The notes under the pieces were generated by a model, which was given only the letters and a program-made list of their open reading frames with translations, searched no databases and was not told the origin of the DNA. 64,000 bases of DNA from Bacilli bacterium (GTDB lineage Bacteria > Bacillota_I > Bacilli_A > RFN20 > CAG-826): assembly GCA_017445245.1 (NCBI GenBank), contig JAFSUM010000016.1, positions 31,201-95,200 of the forward strand, in the 5' to 3' direction. Numbering within the stretch: position 1 is the first letter of the stretch; each line of letters begins with the position of its first letter. A program made the position numbers and the translations under genes. Of this stretch, positions 1 through 8,671 are shown piece after piece.

Positions 1-450
1 AGCGAACGAAGACGTCGTGAAAGGGTTCGAGCCCACCCCATAGTTGTTCGCATTTCCCCCAACGCTTAAGAAGCCACCCGCGAAAACGATAATCGCGACA
101 TTGGCCCCAAAGGCAGCCGCATTAGAAACACCTAGAGTCGAGGGGCTCGCCATCGGATTATGGAGAGTCGATTGCATGATGAGACCCGAAAGAGAAAGCG
201 CGCCACCCACGACAAGCGCAGCAATCATTCTGGGCAAACGAACTTGTTGAACAATCGTAACCGAGGCGGAGGATCCATTCCCAAATAAGGCATTAAATGT
301 TTCCGCAAACCCCAGATGGGCCGAACCGATAAATATAGATGCAAAAGCAAGAAGGACGAGGACGATGCCAAGGCCGAGAAGAAAAAAGCCTTTCTTCCGA
401 TTTAGCAACGCCCGTTGTTCCAACGGACCGCGATGGAGTTCGTCTTCCAT
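1..450 (-). CDS. FecCD-family ABC transporter permease, 5' part only (runs off window)
   Basis: Only the first 150 codons are present; the gene continues past the window start. The protein begins with a short cytoplasmic stretch (MEDELHRGPLEQ), a hydrophobic segment at about residues 24-43, and then the family hallmark VRLPRMIAALVVGGALSLSG followed by QSTLHNPMASPSTLGVSNAA. This matches the iron-siderophore/cobalamin/heme importer permeases (FecCD/BtuC type), which form the membrane channel of an ATP-driven uptake system; substrate cannot be told from this piece. The start is chosen at 448-450 because TAATAT, with an extended TG, lies six bases upstream, giving an apparently leaderless transcript with no Shine-Dalgarno. 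It diverges from the TetR gene at 586, which may regulate it (inference). Confidence 0.88.
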   Translation of the reverse strand, partial: MEDELHRGPLEQRALLNRKKGFFLLGLGIVLVLLAFASIFIGSAHLGFAETFNALFGNGSSASVTIVQQVRLPRMIAALVVGGALSLSGLIMQSTLHNPMASPSTLGVSNAAAFGANVAIIVFAGGFLSVGGNANNYGVGSNPFTTSSFA

Positions 451-482
451 GCGGCCATATTAGCAAATCAACACGAATAAAC

Positions 483-509
483 AAACGAATTCGCTTTTTT
501 CGTTCGTTT
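483..509. promoter_or_regulatory. Inverted repeat in divergent permease/tetR promoter region, possible operator
   Basis: AAACGAA at 483-489 is matched by TTCGTTT at 503-509 around an AT-rich centre. It lies between the FecCD permease start (450) and the TetR start (586), where a TetR dimer would be expected to bind. Assignment as operator is inference from position and symmetry only. Confidence 0.35.
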
Positions 510-585
510 TTCTACTACTTATCAAACAATATGTTTCTTTTACTTAGAAGTAATCGAACATTTTGTATTGTGGTATTCTACTCCT

Positions 586-1140
586 ATGGACAAACGAATA
601 CTCAAAACGAAAGCCGCGATTTACTCCTCGCTGGCAGACCTCCTCCTAGAAAAGGATTTTGATGACCTAAGCGTAGAAGACATCCTCGAACGTTCGGGCG
701 TTTCCCGTTCGACCTTCTACGCCCATTTCAAAACGAAGGGCGACGTGTTGGACTCTATCTCCCGTAACATCTTTGATCACGTCTTTTCGCACGGATTATC
801 CAAAGAGCATAGCCACGACTTTTCGGCGGCATCGATCTTCGAATACGAGACCTTCTTCGTCCACATCCTCTATCATCTTAAGGACGAGGAGAAACTCATT
901 CACGCCATCTTGCTTAGCAGCTGCAAGCAGCGTTTTTTCAAAGATCTTCGGGAGAAGATGACAAGTCTTGTCCACCATTGTATTCACGATGGCCTCTTCA
1001 CACGAAAAGACGTTCCAGAAGACTATCAAGTCCGTTCAATCGTCGAGTCTTTCCTCTCTCTTATTGAATATTGGTTCGCCACAAATCTAGCGGAAACTCC
1101 AGAAAAAACCGCATCCTATTTCATCGCGATAAACAAATAG
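586..1140 (+). CDS. TetR/AcrR-family transcriptional regulator
   Basis: The protein has about 184 residues. The N-terminal DNA-binding domain fits the TetR pattern: ILKTKAAIYSSLADLLLEKD, then DLSVEDILERSGVSRSTFYA and HFKTKGDVL (helix-turn-helix at about residues 25-50). The C-terminal two thirds are a variable helical ligand domain, as is usual for TetR and related DhaS-like regulators. The ATG at 586 is preferred to an upstream in-frame ATG at 568, because the best -10 (TATTCT at 574-579, with extended TG at 571-572) ends six bases before it and would give a leaderless message. It is divergent to the FecCD permease, a common layout for a local repressor. The ligand is unknown. Confidence 0.85.
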   Translation: MDKRILKTKAAIYSSLADLLLEKDFDDLSVEDILERSGVSRSTFYAHFKTKGDVLDSISRNIFDHVFSHGLSKEHSHDFSAASIFEYETFFVHILYHLKDEEKLIHAILLSSCKQRFFKDLREKMTSLVHHCIHDGLFTRKDVPEDYQVRSIVESFLSLIEYWFATNLAETPEKTASYFIAINK

Positions 1141-1234
1141 AAAGGACGTTTTTGCGCGAAAAACAAACAAATTGCGCTTTTTAAGGCATTTAATACTCCG
1201 TCGCTTTCCGTTGCGGGATAATCCGACCGCGTCC

Positions 1235-1589
1235 TCAATTCTTCTTAATACTCACCAACTTGTTTCGTATGGCCAAAAATTCCGTTTTTAGGAGAGACAA
1301 ATCCCCGTGGATGGTTGAATAGATCTGCTGACATCTGCATGCCCGTAATCGTGAACAATGACGTTTCTCATCCTTCTGGCACCAACCCAGGGAAGGCTTG
1401 GATAAGCTGCCTGCAAACTTTTTTCTAGTTGATTCATAATCTCACCAATTTGCGCGATGGAAAAGAAGTGGCGCGAAGCAACAGGTCAGATTTCTTTAAT
1501 TGTTCAAGCGTTAACGCATCCGTGTCTTCTAGGACTCGGTCGATATGTTTTAAGAGGGAATCAATCCTCAATAACGTTTTGTCATCCAT
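1235..1589 (-). pseudogene. HepT-like antitoxin/toxin partner of MNT, broken by two frameshifts
   Basis: Reading the minus strand from the ATG at 1589 gives MDDKTLLRIDSLLKHIDRVL and so on to LLLRATSF, then the frame closes. A one-base shift near 1475 restores FSIAQIGEIMNQLEKSLQAA..PWVGARRMRNVIVHDYGHAD, and a second shift near 1310 restores IYSTIHGDLSLLKTEF to a TGA at 1235. The joined product is about 118 residues, the normal HepT (HEPN, DUF86) length, and contains the HEPN RNase motif R-x4-H-x-Y (RNVIVHDY). HepT normally pairs with an MNT nucleotidyltransferase; here it overlaps the MNT gene by eight bases, as in intact hepT-mntA operons. The first fragment could still give a ~40-residue peptide. 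A sequencing or assembly indel is the alternative explanation. Confidence 0.8.
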
Positions 1590-2055
1590 AAATCTTCACA
1601 CCCTCCTTTAATATTTCTTCCAAAAGCCGTTCGTTTTCTAATAGTTGCCTATGCGTGTGCAAATCGACTTGCTTGTGCAGCCGTTCTTCGAGTTCGGCAG
1701 CAATGGCATAAAACCTCATTCCCATTGGAGGGCATAGCACCAAGATGTCAATGTCGCTTTTCCCGGTTGCTTCCCCTCGTGCATAGCTGCCAAACAAATA
1801 GGCGCATTTGATTTCGGGGTATTTTTCTTGGAACAATTGTCCGCACACTTTCTTTATGTATTTGGGGTTAGAAATGTAGTTGCTTCCATCGAGAATCCCC
1901 ATCTCATCAAGTTTTTGTAGCAACGCATCGTAAGTGGAGTTTGGAACATTGCTCTCTTCATAGGTTTGATAAGTGCGACGTGAAACCCCGCATGCATTCG
2001 CGGCCTGAATCTGCGTGATGCCCAATTCTTTTCTTTTACGCCTTAGTTCATTCAT
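1582..2055 (-). CDS. MNT-type nucleotidyltransferase with N-terminal HTH (MntA-like)
   Basis: Two parts are visible. Residues 1-55 form an XRE-like helix-turn-helix (RKRKELGITQIQAANACGVS then RRTYQTYEES). Residues ~80-157 are a minimal nucleotidyltransferase domain with the catalytic signature LFGSYARGEATGKSDIDILV (GSx10DxD). MntA-type enzymes AMPylate and silence the HepT RNase; here the adjacent HepT reading frame is broken. An in-frame GTG at 2094 and ATG at 2076 exist, but TATCAT lies six bases before the ATG at 2055, so that start is preferred. The fused HTH suggests autoregulation (inference). Since the catalytic motif is intact, the gene may persist without its partner. Confidence 0.82.
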   Translation of the reverse strand: MNELRRKRKELGITQIQAANACGVSRRTYQTYEESNVPNSTYDALLQKLDEMGILDGSNYISNPKYIKKVCGQLFQEKYPEIKCAYLFGSYARGEATGKSDIDILVLCPPMGMRFYAIAAELEERLHKQVDLHTHRQLLENERLLEEILKEGVKIYG

Positions 2056-2106
2056 GCCTAAATGATATCTGCGCATTTCATTTTGCGCAACCACCCCACG
2101 GCATTA

Positions 2107-2136
2107 CAAAAGCGCCCGAGGTCTCCCTTGGGCGCT
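2107..2136 (-). terminator. Rho-independent terminator at end of the fibre operon
   Basis: AGCGCCC (2111-2117) pairs with GGGCGCT (2130-2136). On the minus strand the stem is followed by TTTTGT. It lies about 30 bases after the stop of the EAL protein at 2169 and so closes the ten-gene operon. Confidence 0.75.
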
Positions 2137-2168
2137 CAAAAGACGAGTACATGGTCTTCTAAACAGAC

Positions 2169-5100
2169 TTAATCGTCTTTTCCGATTTGGGCGTTATGGG
2201 TACGGACCGTATCGACCAAGACGGCTTTTTCAAGCGGCTGGTAGAAATAGAAGCCCTGCATATCAATCTTCGGATTGATTTGGAGAAGCAGGTTGTACTG
2301 GTCGATGTTTTCAACACCGACGACGGAGGTATCGATGCCCTTCTCCATCGCTTCCTGTAACAAGGCCTGTAGGGCGGAGAAACGGTTACGATCGACGTCG
2401 ATATTGTGGACGAGATTGCGGCTGACCTTAATTTGAGTAAAGCCAAGGCGAGAGAGGTCATCCATTGAGAAGTTCGAGCCGGTGTATTGGTCGATGACCA
2501 GCGGAATCTGGAAACGCTTGAGCATATCCGTGGCTTTCCTAAACTCTTCGAGATGGTTCGCGACATCGCGTTCCCCGATTTCAAAGGAGAGGAAACCATG
2601 AGGAAGATTTGCTTCTTTGATAAAGGATTCAAAGAACCCCTCAAACGTCGGATCGGCGAACAAGGAGACGTCGGTATTAAGACCAAGGCGCGTAAAGCCC
2701 ATCTGTTTGAGCGTGGCCGCACCGATAGAGGAATAGAAAGACGAGACGTAACGGAGCAACGCTTTGGTGATGGTCGGGATCTTTCCGTTCTCACTCGCGA
2801 CGCGAACGAGCTCATCCGCGAAGAAGACGATGTGGCGTTGTTCGTCTTGGATACGAAGAAGGATTTCAGCACCAAAGATACGCTTGTTTTTGCCGTGGAC
2901 GATCGGTTGTAACAAAACGTGGAAGGTCTCTTCGCCAAACTGTTGGTCGATGACTTGGAGCATGAATTCCCTACGAGACGCAGGACGCGTGTAAGAGGAA
3001 TCGTCGAAGAAGATGTAGTCCTTCTTGGCCTCGCGCTTGCCGCGGGTAAACTCCACGCCGACATGACGGAGGAAGTCTTCCGCCGAGGCAAAGCCTTGCG
3101 GATAATGCATCGGGAGGTAGGTCAAGTCGAGGTCGTATCTCTTCTCGCGGTCATAGACGAGGTTCTTGGTCAATTTGAAGATGTCCTCGCAACGGTTTAG
3201 CACGTCGGTTTGACCATAAGAGGAGAAGAGGACGGCGAAAGTCTGTGGGTCATAAAGGTAAATGTTTTCAGCATGGCCCCAAACCCGTTTCATCGCATCG
3301 ACGAAGTTGCGGTAGATGAGCAACGTACCCTCGCTATGGTAGTCATTAACCAAGGCGGAGTGATTATCCACGCGGAGCAAAAGGATATACCCCGTGTCGC
3401 CGATTAAGTACTTGCCACGGAGATCTTCCACCAAGGTCGGGAAGGAGTTGACCAGGACGTCGTGATTGAAACGGTCGATGGCCACTTCGCCCGTCTTTTG
3501 GCGTTGCAAGAGGATGGTGGCGAGGCTTCCTAACTTCGAATTCAGCGTTAACGAAGACACGTAGTTCTTGTTTTTGATAAGACTCGTCTTCTTCTCACCC
3601 GTAATAAGGGGGCAATCCGGGCAGGGAGCGGATAAACCATAGAATGTCTTGTAACAAGGCGTATTGAGTTCCGATTTGGGGAAGACGCGGCGAAGTGACT
3701 GCGACATGCTACGCAACATATAGGAGCCCTTCTCGGTTTGATACGTACCGGAATCGGTATAGGTCAAAAGGGCATCTAAACGACGATCGGATTCCACGAC
3801 GTCTTCGATAATCTCCCCTATCACAAAGCTTGAGGTGAGGTGATAGGCGCAGGCGCATAAGGCTTCCTGAAGGTAGCTATCGAGCCGCAATCCCTCAGAA
3901 TAGCGGACCAGGTAGATGAAACCATGGGGCTTTCCTTCCTTCGTAAGCACGTAGAAGAAACCGCTTTGAATTCCATATTTATCCGCGTAACGGCCCATCG
4001 TCGGACCGCATAAGGTGCGCTTGGAAAAGAAATAAGAATGGTCGGGATCTTGGGCGCGGCTAAGTGTCTTGACCATCATGTCATCGACGGTTTGGCCGAC
4101 GCTAAAAAGCACACTCTTGCCGACCGAATCCTTGCAGACAAAGCCATTCACCTCGGGGTCAAAGGCGACGATACCAGCAGCTTCGAAACCAAATTCTTGG
4201 TCGATATCTTCCAAAAACGAGGCCACCATCTGGCGGATGTTCTCTTTGTTGGTGCGGGTCGCTTCGACTGCTTCGATGCGGCGTAAGAGTTTCGACATCT
4301 GGTTGAAATACATCGTGCTCTTGGCCGTGGAATCGGTTTTGATGTGGCGGCGGGAAGGCATGTAGATGTTGACCATCTTGCCCTGGCGCTTGGCATAACG
4401 GAGGTCTTGGAAGATCTCGTGGACCGAGGAGTACGGATACATGACCAGCGAATAACAGGCCGGAATCGAAACGTGCCCTTCGATGGTCTGTCTAGCGATG
4501 GAAAGGTTCGGGAGCATCAAATTCAGGTGATCGCAGATGGACGAAAGCGAATCGATGCGCGGGAGATAGAGGTAGATCGAACGGCGGTCATCTGGAAGGA
4601 TGAGAAGCGGGTTTTCGTATTCTTTAAACCGTTCCGCGAGAGCTTGAATAAGGCGGCGTAATTCCTGCTCGGGCAACGCTTCTTCCGTGTTCTCGTAGAA
4701 GATTTCGATGAAAGCATTTCTAAAGTTAAGTGAGATGCCGACGAGTTCGTGTACCACCGCTTTCACGGAATTCAACGTGACGGTATTGGGGTAGTCAGGA
4801 ACCCATTCTAGAGGCAAGGAAGAATAGTCGCGCTTTTCGTAAATAACGGTGACATTGCGGAGAGTTTCGCGCAAAGTATCGACTTCTTCGTTCAATTGCT
4901 TGAATTCGCTGATGGAGGATTCTGGATAGTTTTCTAGCCCAGCATCGCCGGTGTTGATGATACGGTAATTCTTCAGGGTCGTGCCGTAGAGACCATCGCG
5001 GTAATTACGGGTGATACGACGGATAAGATAAAGCGAGCCACCCAAAAGGAAGGCCACGTAAAGAAGCGTGACGACGATCATGACGATGAGGACGGCGCGG

Positions 5101-5228
5101 TTGTTGTCACGGCCATACCACGTGCCCATGACGATGATAAACGCCAATAGGCCAAGGATGGCGATGACGAGGGTAACCGTCGCGGCGACGATGGTATGCC
5201 TTAGGGAACGTTGATTCCGTTTCATCAT
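2169..5228 (-). CDS. Membrane protein with GAF/PAS and degenerate GGDEF and EAL domains
   Basis: This 1019-residue protein begins with two membrane segments (about 12-33 and 44-68). A GGDEF-like fold without the catalytic signature follows (about 110-295), then a GAF-like region (about 335-460) and a PAS-like region with clustered cysteines (CYKTFYGLSAPCPDCPL, near 540). A second GGDEF-like region (about 600-745) precedes a C-terminal EAL fold (about 765-1005). EAL phosphodiesterase residues are lost: EALLRW has become AEILLRI, DDFG is DQYTG, the lysine motif reads IKVSRN and EGVET reads VGVEN. It is therefore more likely a c-di-GMP receptor or regulator than an enzyme (inference). It is last in the riboswitch-led operon and overlaps the upstream gene by ATGA. 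Confidence 0.8.
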   Translation of the reverse strand: MMKRNQRSLRHTIVAATVTLVIAILGLLAFIIVMGTWYGRDNNRAVLIVMIVVTLLYVAFLLGGSLYLIRRITRNYRDGLYGTTLKNYRIINTGDAGLENYPESSISEFKQLNEEVDTLRETLRNVTVIYEKRDYSSLPLEWVPDYPNTVTLNSVKAVVHELVGISLNFRNAFIEIFYENTEEALPEQELRRLIQALAERFKEYENPLLILPDDRRSIYLYLPRIDSLSSICDHLNLMLPNLSIARQTIEGHVSIPACYSLVMYPYSSVHEIFQDLRYAKRQGKMVNIYMPSRRHIKTDSTAKSTMYFNQMSKLLRRIEAVEATRTNKENIRQMVASFLEDIDQEFGFEAAGIVAFDPEVNGFVCKDSVGKSVLFSVGQTVDDMMVKTLSRAQDPDHSYFFSKRTLCGPTMGRYADKYGIQSGFFYVLTKEGKPHGFIYLVRYSEGLRLDSYLQEALCACAYHLTSSFVIGEIIEDVVESDRRLDALLTYTDSGTYQTEKGSYMLRSMSQSLRRVFPKSELNTPCYKTFYGLSAPCPDCPLITGEKKTSLIKNKNYVSSLTLNSKLGSLATILLQRQKTGEVAIDRFNHDVLVNSFPTLVEDLRGKYLIGDTGYILLLRVDNHSALVNDYHSEGTLLIYRNFVDAMKRVWGHAENIYLYDPQTFAVLFSSYGQTDVLNRCEDIFKLTKNLVYDREKRYDLDLTYLPMHYPQGFASAEDFLRHVGVEFTRGKREAKKDYIFFDDSSYTRPASRREFMLQVIDQQFGEETFHVLLQPIVHGKNKRIFGAEILLRIQDEQRHIVFFADELVRVASENGKIPTITKALLRYVSSFYSSIGAATLKQMGFTRLGLNTDVSLFADPTFEGFFESFIKEANLPHGFLSFEIGERDVANHLEEFRKATDMLKRFQIPLVIDQYTGSNFSMDDLSRLGFTQIKVSRNLVHNIDVDRNRFSALQALLQEAMEKGIDTSVVGVENIDQYNLLLQINPKIDMQGFYFYQPLEKAVLVDTVRTHNAQIGKDD

Positions 5229-5965
5229 TCCTGCCCTCCCAAAAGATCGCTTCTTCCGATATCGCCGATCGTCGAGACAACAGCTTTACCAAGATCGATA
5301 TATTTCCGAAGCGTGGTCGCATATTCTTCGACGGTATAAGGCTCGTCGAGGAAGCGCGAGACGACCTTAACTCCAAGGAAGGGAACGTGACCGAAATGGC
5401 AGGCCACGGCAATGCCGCCCAAGGCATTATCCATGACGAGGTTATCGTTCGTTCCGAAGGCGCGGTCGCCACTTAGCATCACGTCGAGCTGCGAACGCGA
5501 GGCATAGGAAGAGTTCATAGAAACGTAGGTCGAATGATGGAACGAGGCATTGATACGTCTTTCGGCCTGCATCGAGAAATAACGGACGATGTCTTCCTGC
5601 GAGACGAAATAGGCCGGGCAGCCCGGAATCTGGCCTAGACGCGATTCGCATTCAAGCATCAAATCCACGTCGCCCGTAACCGTGTAACGCGAAATGGCAA
5701 TATCTCCGAGCTTCCAGTTTCTAGTAAGCGCGGTGCAGCGTCCGACCGCGAAGACGAGGATGACGTAATACTTATGGATGAGTTCGAGCGTCAGCATGCT
5801 CGAAACATAGTTGGAATAAACCCCTTCGACGAGGCAGACTTCCTGATTGAAGATGTTGCCGAAGACGGCGGGAAAGTGATCGAGAATCTTTTCTTCCCTG
5901 CGCCTGGTCATGACCGACTCGAAATAGAGTACGTCGTCATGGGTGGAACCGATGATGAGAATCAT
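5225..5965 (-). CDS. Nucleoside phosphorylase/MTA-SAH nucleosidase-fold protein, divergent
   Basis: The 246-residue protein has the layout of 5'-methylthioadenosine/S-adenosylhomocysteine nucleosidases (PNP_UDP_1): MILIIGSTHDD at the start, FAVGRCTALTRNWKLGDIAI in the glycine-rich middle, and MDNALGGIAVACHFGHVPFL near the end. In true MTA/SAH nucleosidases the last motif reads EMEGAA and is followed by an SD-type catalytic aspartate. Here the key glutamate is replaced (MDNALGG) and VSRFLDEP follows, so activity is doubtful. No signal peptide is present. It lies between two GGDEF/EAL genes with ATGA overlaps on both sides, so translational coupling is likely. It might bind or hydrolyse a nucleoside connected to c-di-GMP turnover; that is speculation from context. 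Confidence 0.72.
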   Translation of the reverse strand: MILIIGSTHDDVLYFESVMTRRREEKILDHFPAVFGNIFNQEVCLVEGVYSNYVSSMLTLELIHKYYVILVFAVGRCTALTRNWKLGDIAISRYTVTGDVDLMLECESRLGQIPGCPAYFVSQEDIVRYFSMQAERRINASFHHSTYVSMNSSYASRSQLDVMLSGDRAFGTNDNLVMDNALGGIAVACHFGHVPFLGVKVVSRFLDEPYTVEEYATTLRKYIDLGKAVVSTIGDIGRSDLLGGQE

Positions 5966-7506
5966 GAATGCCTCCTTCCTTCGAACGGGTTATCGAGCAA
6001 GAACTTGTCGTAAGCCTCCTTGGGGATGGCTTGCGAATAATAGAAGCCTTGGATGGTGTCGCAGTGGATCTTGCGAAGGATTTCGACTTCGGCCCTGTTG
6101 TCGACGCCTTCCGCGATGGCTTCATGGCCAGTCGCGCGGCAGAGCTCGATTATGGTCGCGACGATGTTCCTCGCCGCTTCGTCCTCGACGATGCCATCGA
6201 TGAACGATTTATCGATTTTGACGGCATCGAATGGGATTTTGCGTAAATTACCGATGTTCGAATAGCCGATTCCGAAGTCGTCCATCAAAACGCGGATGCC
6301 GTTTTCGCGGAGCTTTTTGATAATCGAGATGGAGAGGAATTGGTTCGCCTGCGAAGTGGTTTCGACGATTTCGACTTCGATGAGGCGCGGATCGATTTTG
6401 TACTGATGGATAGTGTCCATAATCTTGGAAAGGAAGTCCATGGAATAGAATTCGTAAAGGGAGAAGTTGATGGAGACCGGGATGACGCGACGTCCTTTGC
6501 GGATGGAGTCCGCGAGATCTTCGCAGACGTGCTGGAAGACATAGAAATCGAGCTCGTGAAGAAGGCCCGCGGCCTCGATACGGTCCATAAAACGACCCGG
6601 CCCGAGAACGCCGTAAATCGGGGACTCCCAACGGATGAGAGCTTCCGAAGAGACGAACTGACGCTTGGTGAGTGAGAACTTCGGCTGGTAGTAGACGACA
6701 AACTCGCCACGTTCATACGCCTGAACGACTTCTTTGACTTCGCTATTGTCCTTATGGCCACTGATTCTTTCATCGTAGAAGGCAATGGATTCGAAGGTGC
6801 GCTCTGCCTGTTTTCTAGCCGCGAGGACTTTGTCGATACATTCGTTAAGCGCCGCGTCCTGTGGGGCTTTGGCGATGCCGAAGAAGGGTTGGACGTAGAT
6901 GTGGTAATGCTTTCTTTCGAGAATGGAATAAATCTCGTCGCGGATGGAAACGGCGAGGTCGTTCACGTACTCTGAGTTGTGATTGAACACAAAGACCAGG
7001 AAGATGCCATGGTCAAAGCAGAAGACGTGGCGGTGCTTTTCGCTTCTAGGCGCACGGGCGATAAGCAGGTTCTTTAACGCCCCGGCGACCGTTAGATTCA
7101 AGTCGTTGATTTCATCGCCCGAAGCCGTGCTCTTGTCCGTAAACGAGGAAGGAGAAGCCGTGAAGGCCATGATGTAGTTTTCCTTTTTCGCAAAGCGGAA
7201 CGAATTGCGCTTGGCGGTGACCCTCTGCTGGAAAGCGTAAAGGTTGAAGAAATAGGATTCCGAGCCAAGCGAGTATTTGTTTTCCGTTTCAAGCGATTCG
7301 AAAATCGTACGGGAACGAAGATACGCGATAACGGTGTGGGTAAAAATGGCTGCGAAGAAAGCGTTGTAGACCACCATGGCGACCTGAAGCCAGTGCGAGA
7401 GATCCATGACGCCCGTCACGATAAGGACGACCGAAGCGATGATCGCGAGACTATAGACGATCGTGGCAGCGACCGCAAAAGCGAATAACCGTTTATGCCT
7501 TCCCAT
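5962..7506 (-). CDS. Membrane c-di-GMP phosphodiesterase (degenerate GGDEF, intact EAL)
   Basis: The 514-residue protein has two N-terminal membrane segments (about 8-33 and 39-64), a GGDEF-like domain without the signature (about 85-240) and an EAL domain (about 260-505). The EAL motifs are kept: SEALIRW, INFSLYEF, EIVETT, DDFGIGYSN, VKIDKSF, AEGVDN and QGFYY. The residues that coordinate metal and the catalytic lysine/glutamate are thus present and c-di-GMP hydrolysis to pGpG is expected; the last acidic residue of EGVE is Asp. Coupling to the signal peptidase gene (14-base overlap) and location in an operon headed by a c-di-GMP riboswitch suggest feedback on the signal that controls the fibre genes. 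Confidence 0.85.
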   Translation of the reverse strand: MGRHKRLFAFAVAATIVYSLAIIASVVLIVTGVMDLSHWLQVAMVVYNAFFAAIFTHTVIAYLRSRTIFESLETENKYSLGSESYFFNLYAFQQRVTAKRNSFRFAKKENYIMAFTASPSSFTDKSTASGDEINDLNLTVAGALKNLLIARAPRSEKHRHVFCFDHGIFLVFVFNHNSEYVNDLAVSIRDEIYSILERKHYHIYVQPFFGIAKAPQDAALNECIDKVLAARKQAERTFESIAFYDERISGHKDNSEVKEVVQAYERGEFVVYYQPKFSLTKRQFVSSEALIRWESPIYGVLGPGRFMDRIEAAGLLHELDFYVFQHVCEDLADSIRKGRRVIPVSINFSLYEFYSMDFLSKIMDTIHQYKIDPRLIEVEIVETTSQANQFLSISIIKKLRENGIRVLMDDFGIGYSNIGNLRKIPFDAVKIDKSFIDGIVEDEAARNIVATIIELCRATGHEAIAEGVDNRAEVEILRKIHCDTIQGFYYSQAIPKEAYDKFLLDNPFEGRRHS

Positions 7507-8671
7507 CGTCTTTGTCCTCCTGCTTCACTTCTTTGGCTTCCTTCGCCGCTTTCTTCTCAGCCATAATCTGGGCGAGCATCTGCTGACGGAGGCGTTGCTT
7601 CTCTTCGTCGCTATAGCCGGCTAGGGCGCTTTTGTCTTCTTTGGGCGCTTCGGCCTTGGCTGGTTTTTCTTTCTTTTCCTTCGCGGGCTTTTCGCCTTTT
7701 TCCTGGGCGCGCTCGGCCATAATCTGCGCCAGCATTTGCTGACGGAGGCGTTGTTTTTCCTCGTCGCTATAACCGCTTAAGGCTTCCTTTTTCTCTTCTT
7801 TTTGTTCCGTTTCTGCAGGCTTGTTTTCCGATTCAACGGGTTTTTCGGCATTTTCTTCCTGCTGCTTTTCCGCTTTAGCTTTCTTCTTTTCCTCTAACAT
7901 CTGCAAAAGCATTTCCTGCTTGAGACGTTCGCGGTCCGCGTCGGAGATTTCGCCGACGGTACCACTACCCCCATTCGCGGTCGCTTCTTCAGGTTCTTTC
8001 AAGGTGCGGAAGATATCAATCGTGCTGGAGATGACTAAATAGAAAGCGGGAATCAGCAATAGACCGAATAGGCCCCAAGGAGAGGCGATGAATAAAAGAA
8101 CTTTACCAAGGGCATCACTATTGAGGATGACGGTGCCGAGGATATAACGCTCGTCGAGCACCTGATATTGGTTCGCCTTCCATTCCTCGGATTGGGTGTT
8201 GATACCAGCAACGACGAAGATATAACGTCCCTGCCCTACTTCTTTTGTGGTGTCTTCGTGAATTTCGCGGATACGGTGGGTCATCGGAACACCATAGTAC
8301 TTGCTGCGAGAGACAACGTTTGTCTGGTTGTTCAAAGTCGTGTCATCAGGCAAGAAAGCGGCGTATTGCTGGTAGGAAAACGTGATATCGATCGGAGCGG
8401 TCTTATCCGCGTTCCAGCGGGCAAAGATTTCCTTGGGATCCTGCTTTTGAGTCACGATGGCCGATTCGACTTTGTAATCGGGTTCCATAGAATCGGTTTG
8501 GACGACAAAGTTGCCGATGCCAAAGCGGAGTTGCTGGCCCCAGTTTTGGTCTTTGTGAACCATCGCATCGATTTGGGCGACCATAGCAAAGCAGAAAACG
8601 ACAGCGAGGATGCCAAAACCGACCCATTCAAGGATCTTACGCGTTTTGCTCTTCTCGCGGCGCTTCCTCAT
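7493..8671 (-). CDS. SipW-type (S26B) signal peptidase with repeated C-terminal charged tail
   Basis: This 392-residue protein has a membrane segment at 13-32 and the S26 nucleophile motif QTDSMEPDY (Ser61). Histidine replaces the usual lysine base (MTHRIREI, His132), as in archaeal/ER-type and Bacillus SipW enzymes. A second membrane segment lies at about 189-216. The usual third-box GDxN is not obvious (VVAGINTQSEE instead). A ~175-residue cytoplasmic tail carries three copies of a helical motif (ISDADRERLKQEML; YSDEEKQRLRQQMLAQIM twice) separated by Lys/Glu/Ala-rich linkers; such a tail is not part of ordinary SipW. SipW enzymes cleave TasA/camelysin-type precursors, and four candidates lie upstream in the same operon. 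It overlaps both neighbours. Confidence 0.88.
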   Translation of the reverse strand: MRKRREKSKTRKILEWVGFGILAVVFCFAMVAQIDAMVHKDQNWGQQLRFGIGNFVVQTDSMEPDYKVESAIVTQKQDPKEIFARWNADKTAPIDITFSYQQYAAFLPDDTTLNNQTNVVSRSKYYGVPMTHRIREIHEDTTKEVGQGRYIFVVAGINTQSEEWKANQYQVLDERYILGTVILNSDALGKVLLFIASPWGLFGLLLIPAFYLVISSTIDIFRTLKEPEEATANGGSGTVGEISDADRERLKQEMLLQMLEEKKKAKAEKQQEENAEKPVESENKPAETEQKEEKKEALSGYSDEEKQRLRQQMLAQIMAERAQEKGEKPAKEKKEKPAKAEAPKEDKSALAGYSDEEKQRLRQQMLAQIMAEKKAAKEAKEVKQEDKDDGKA

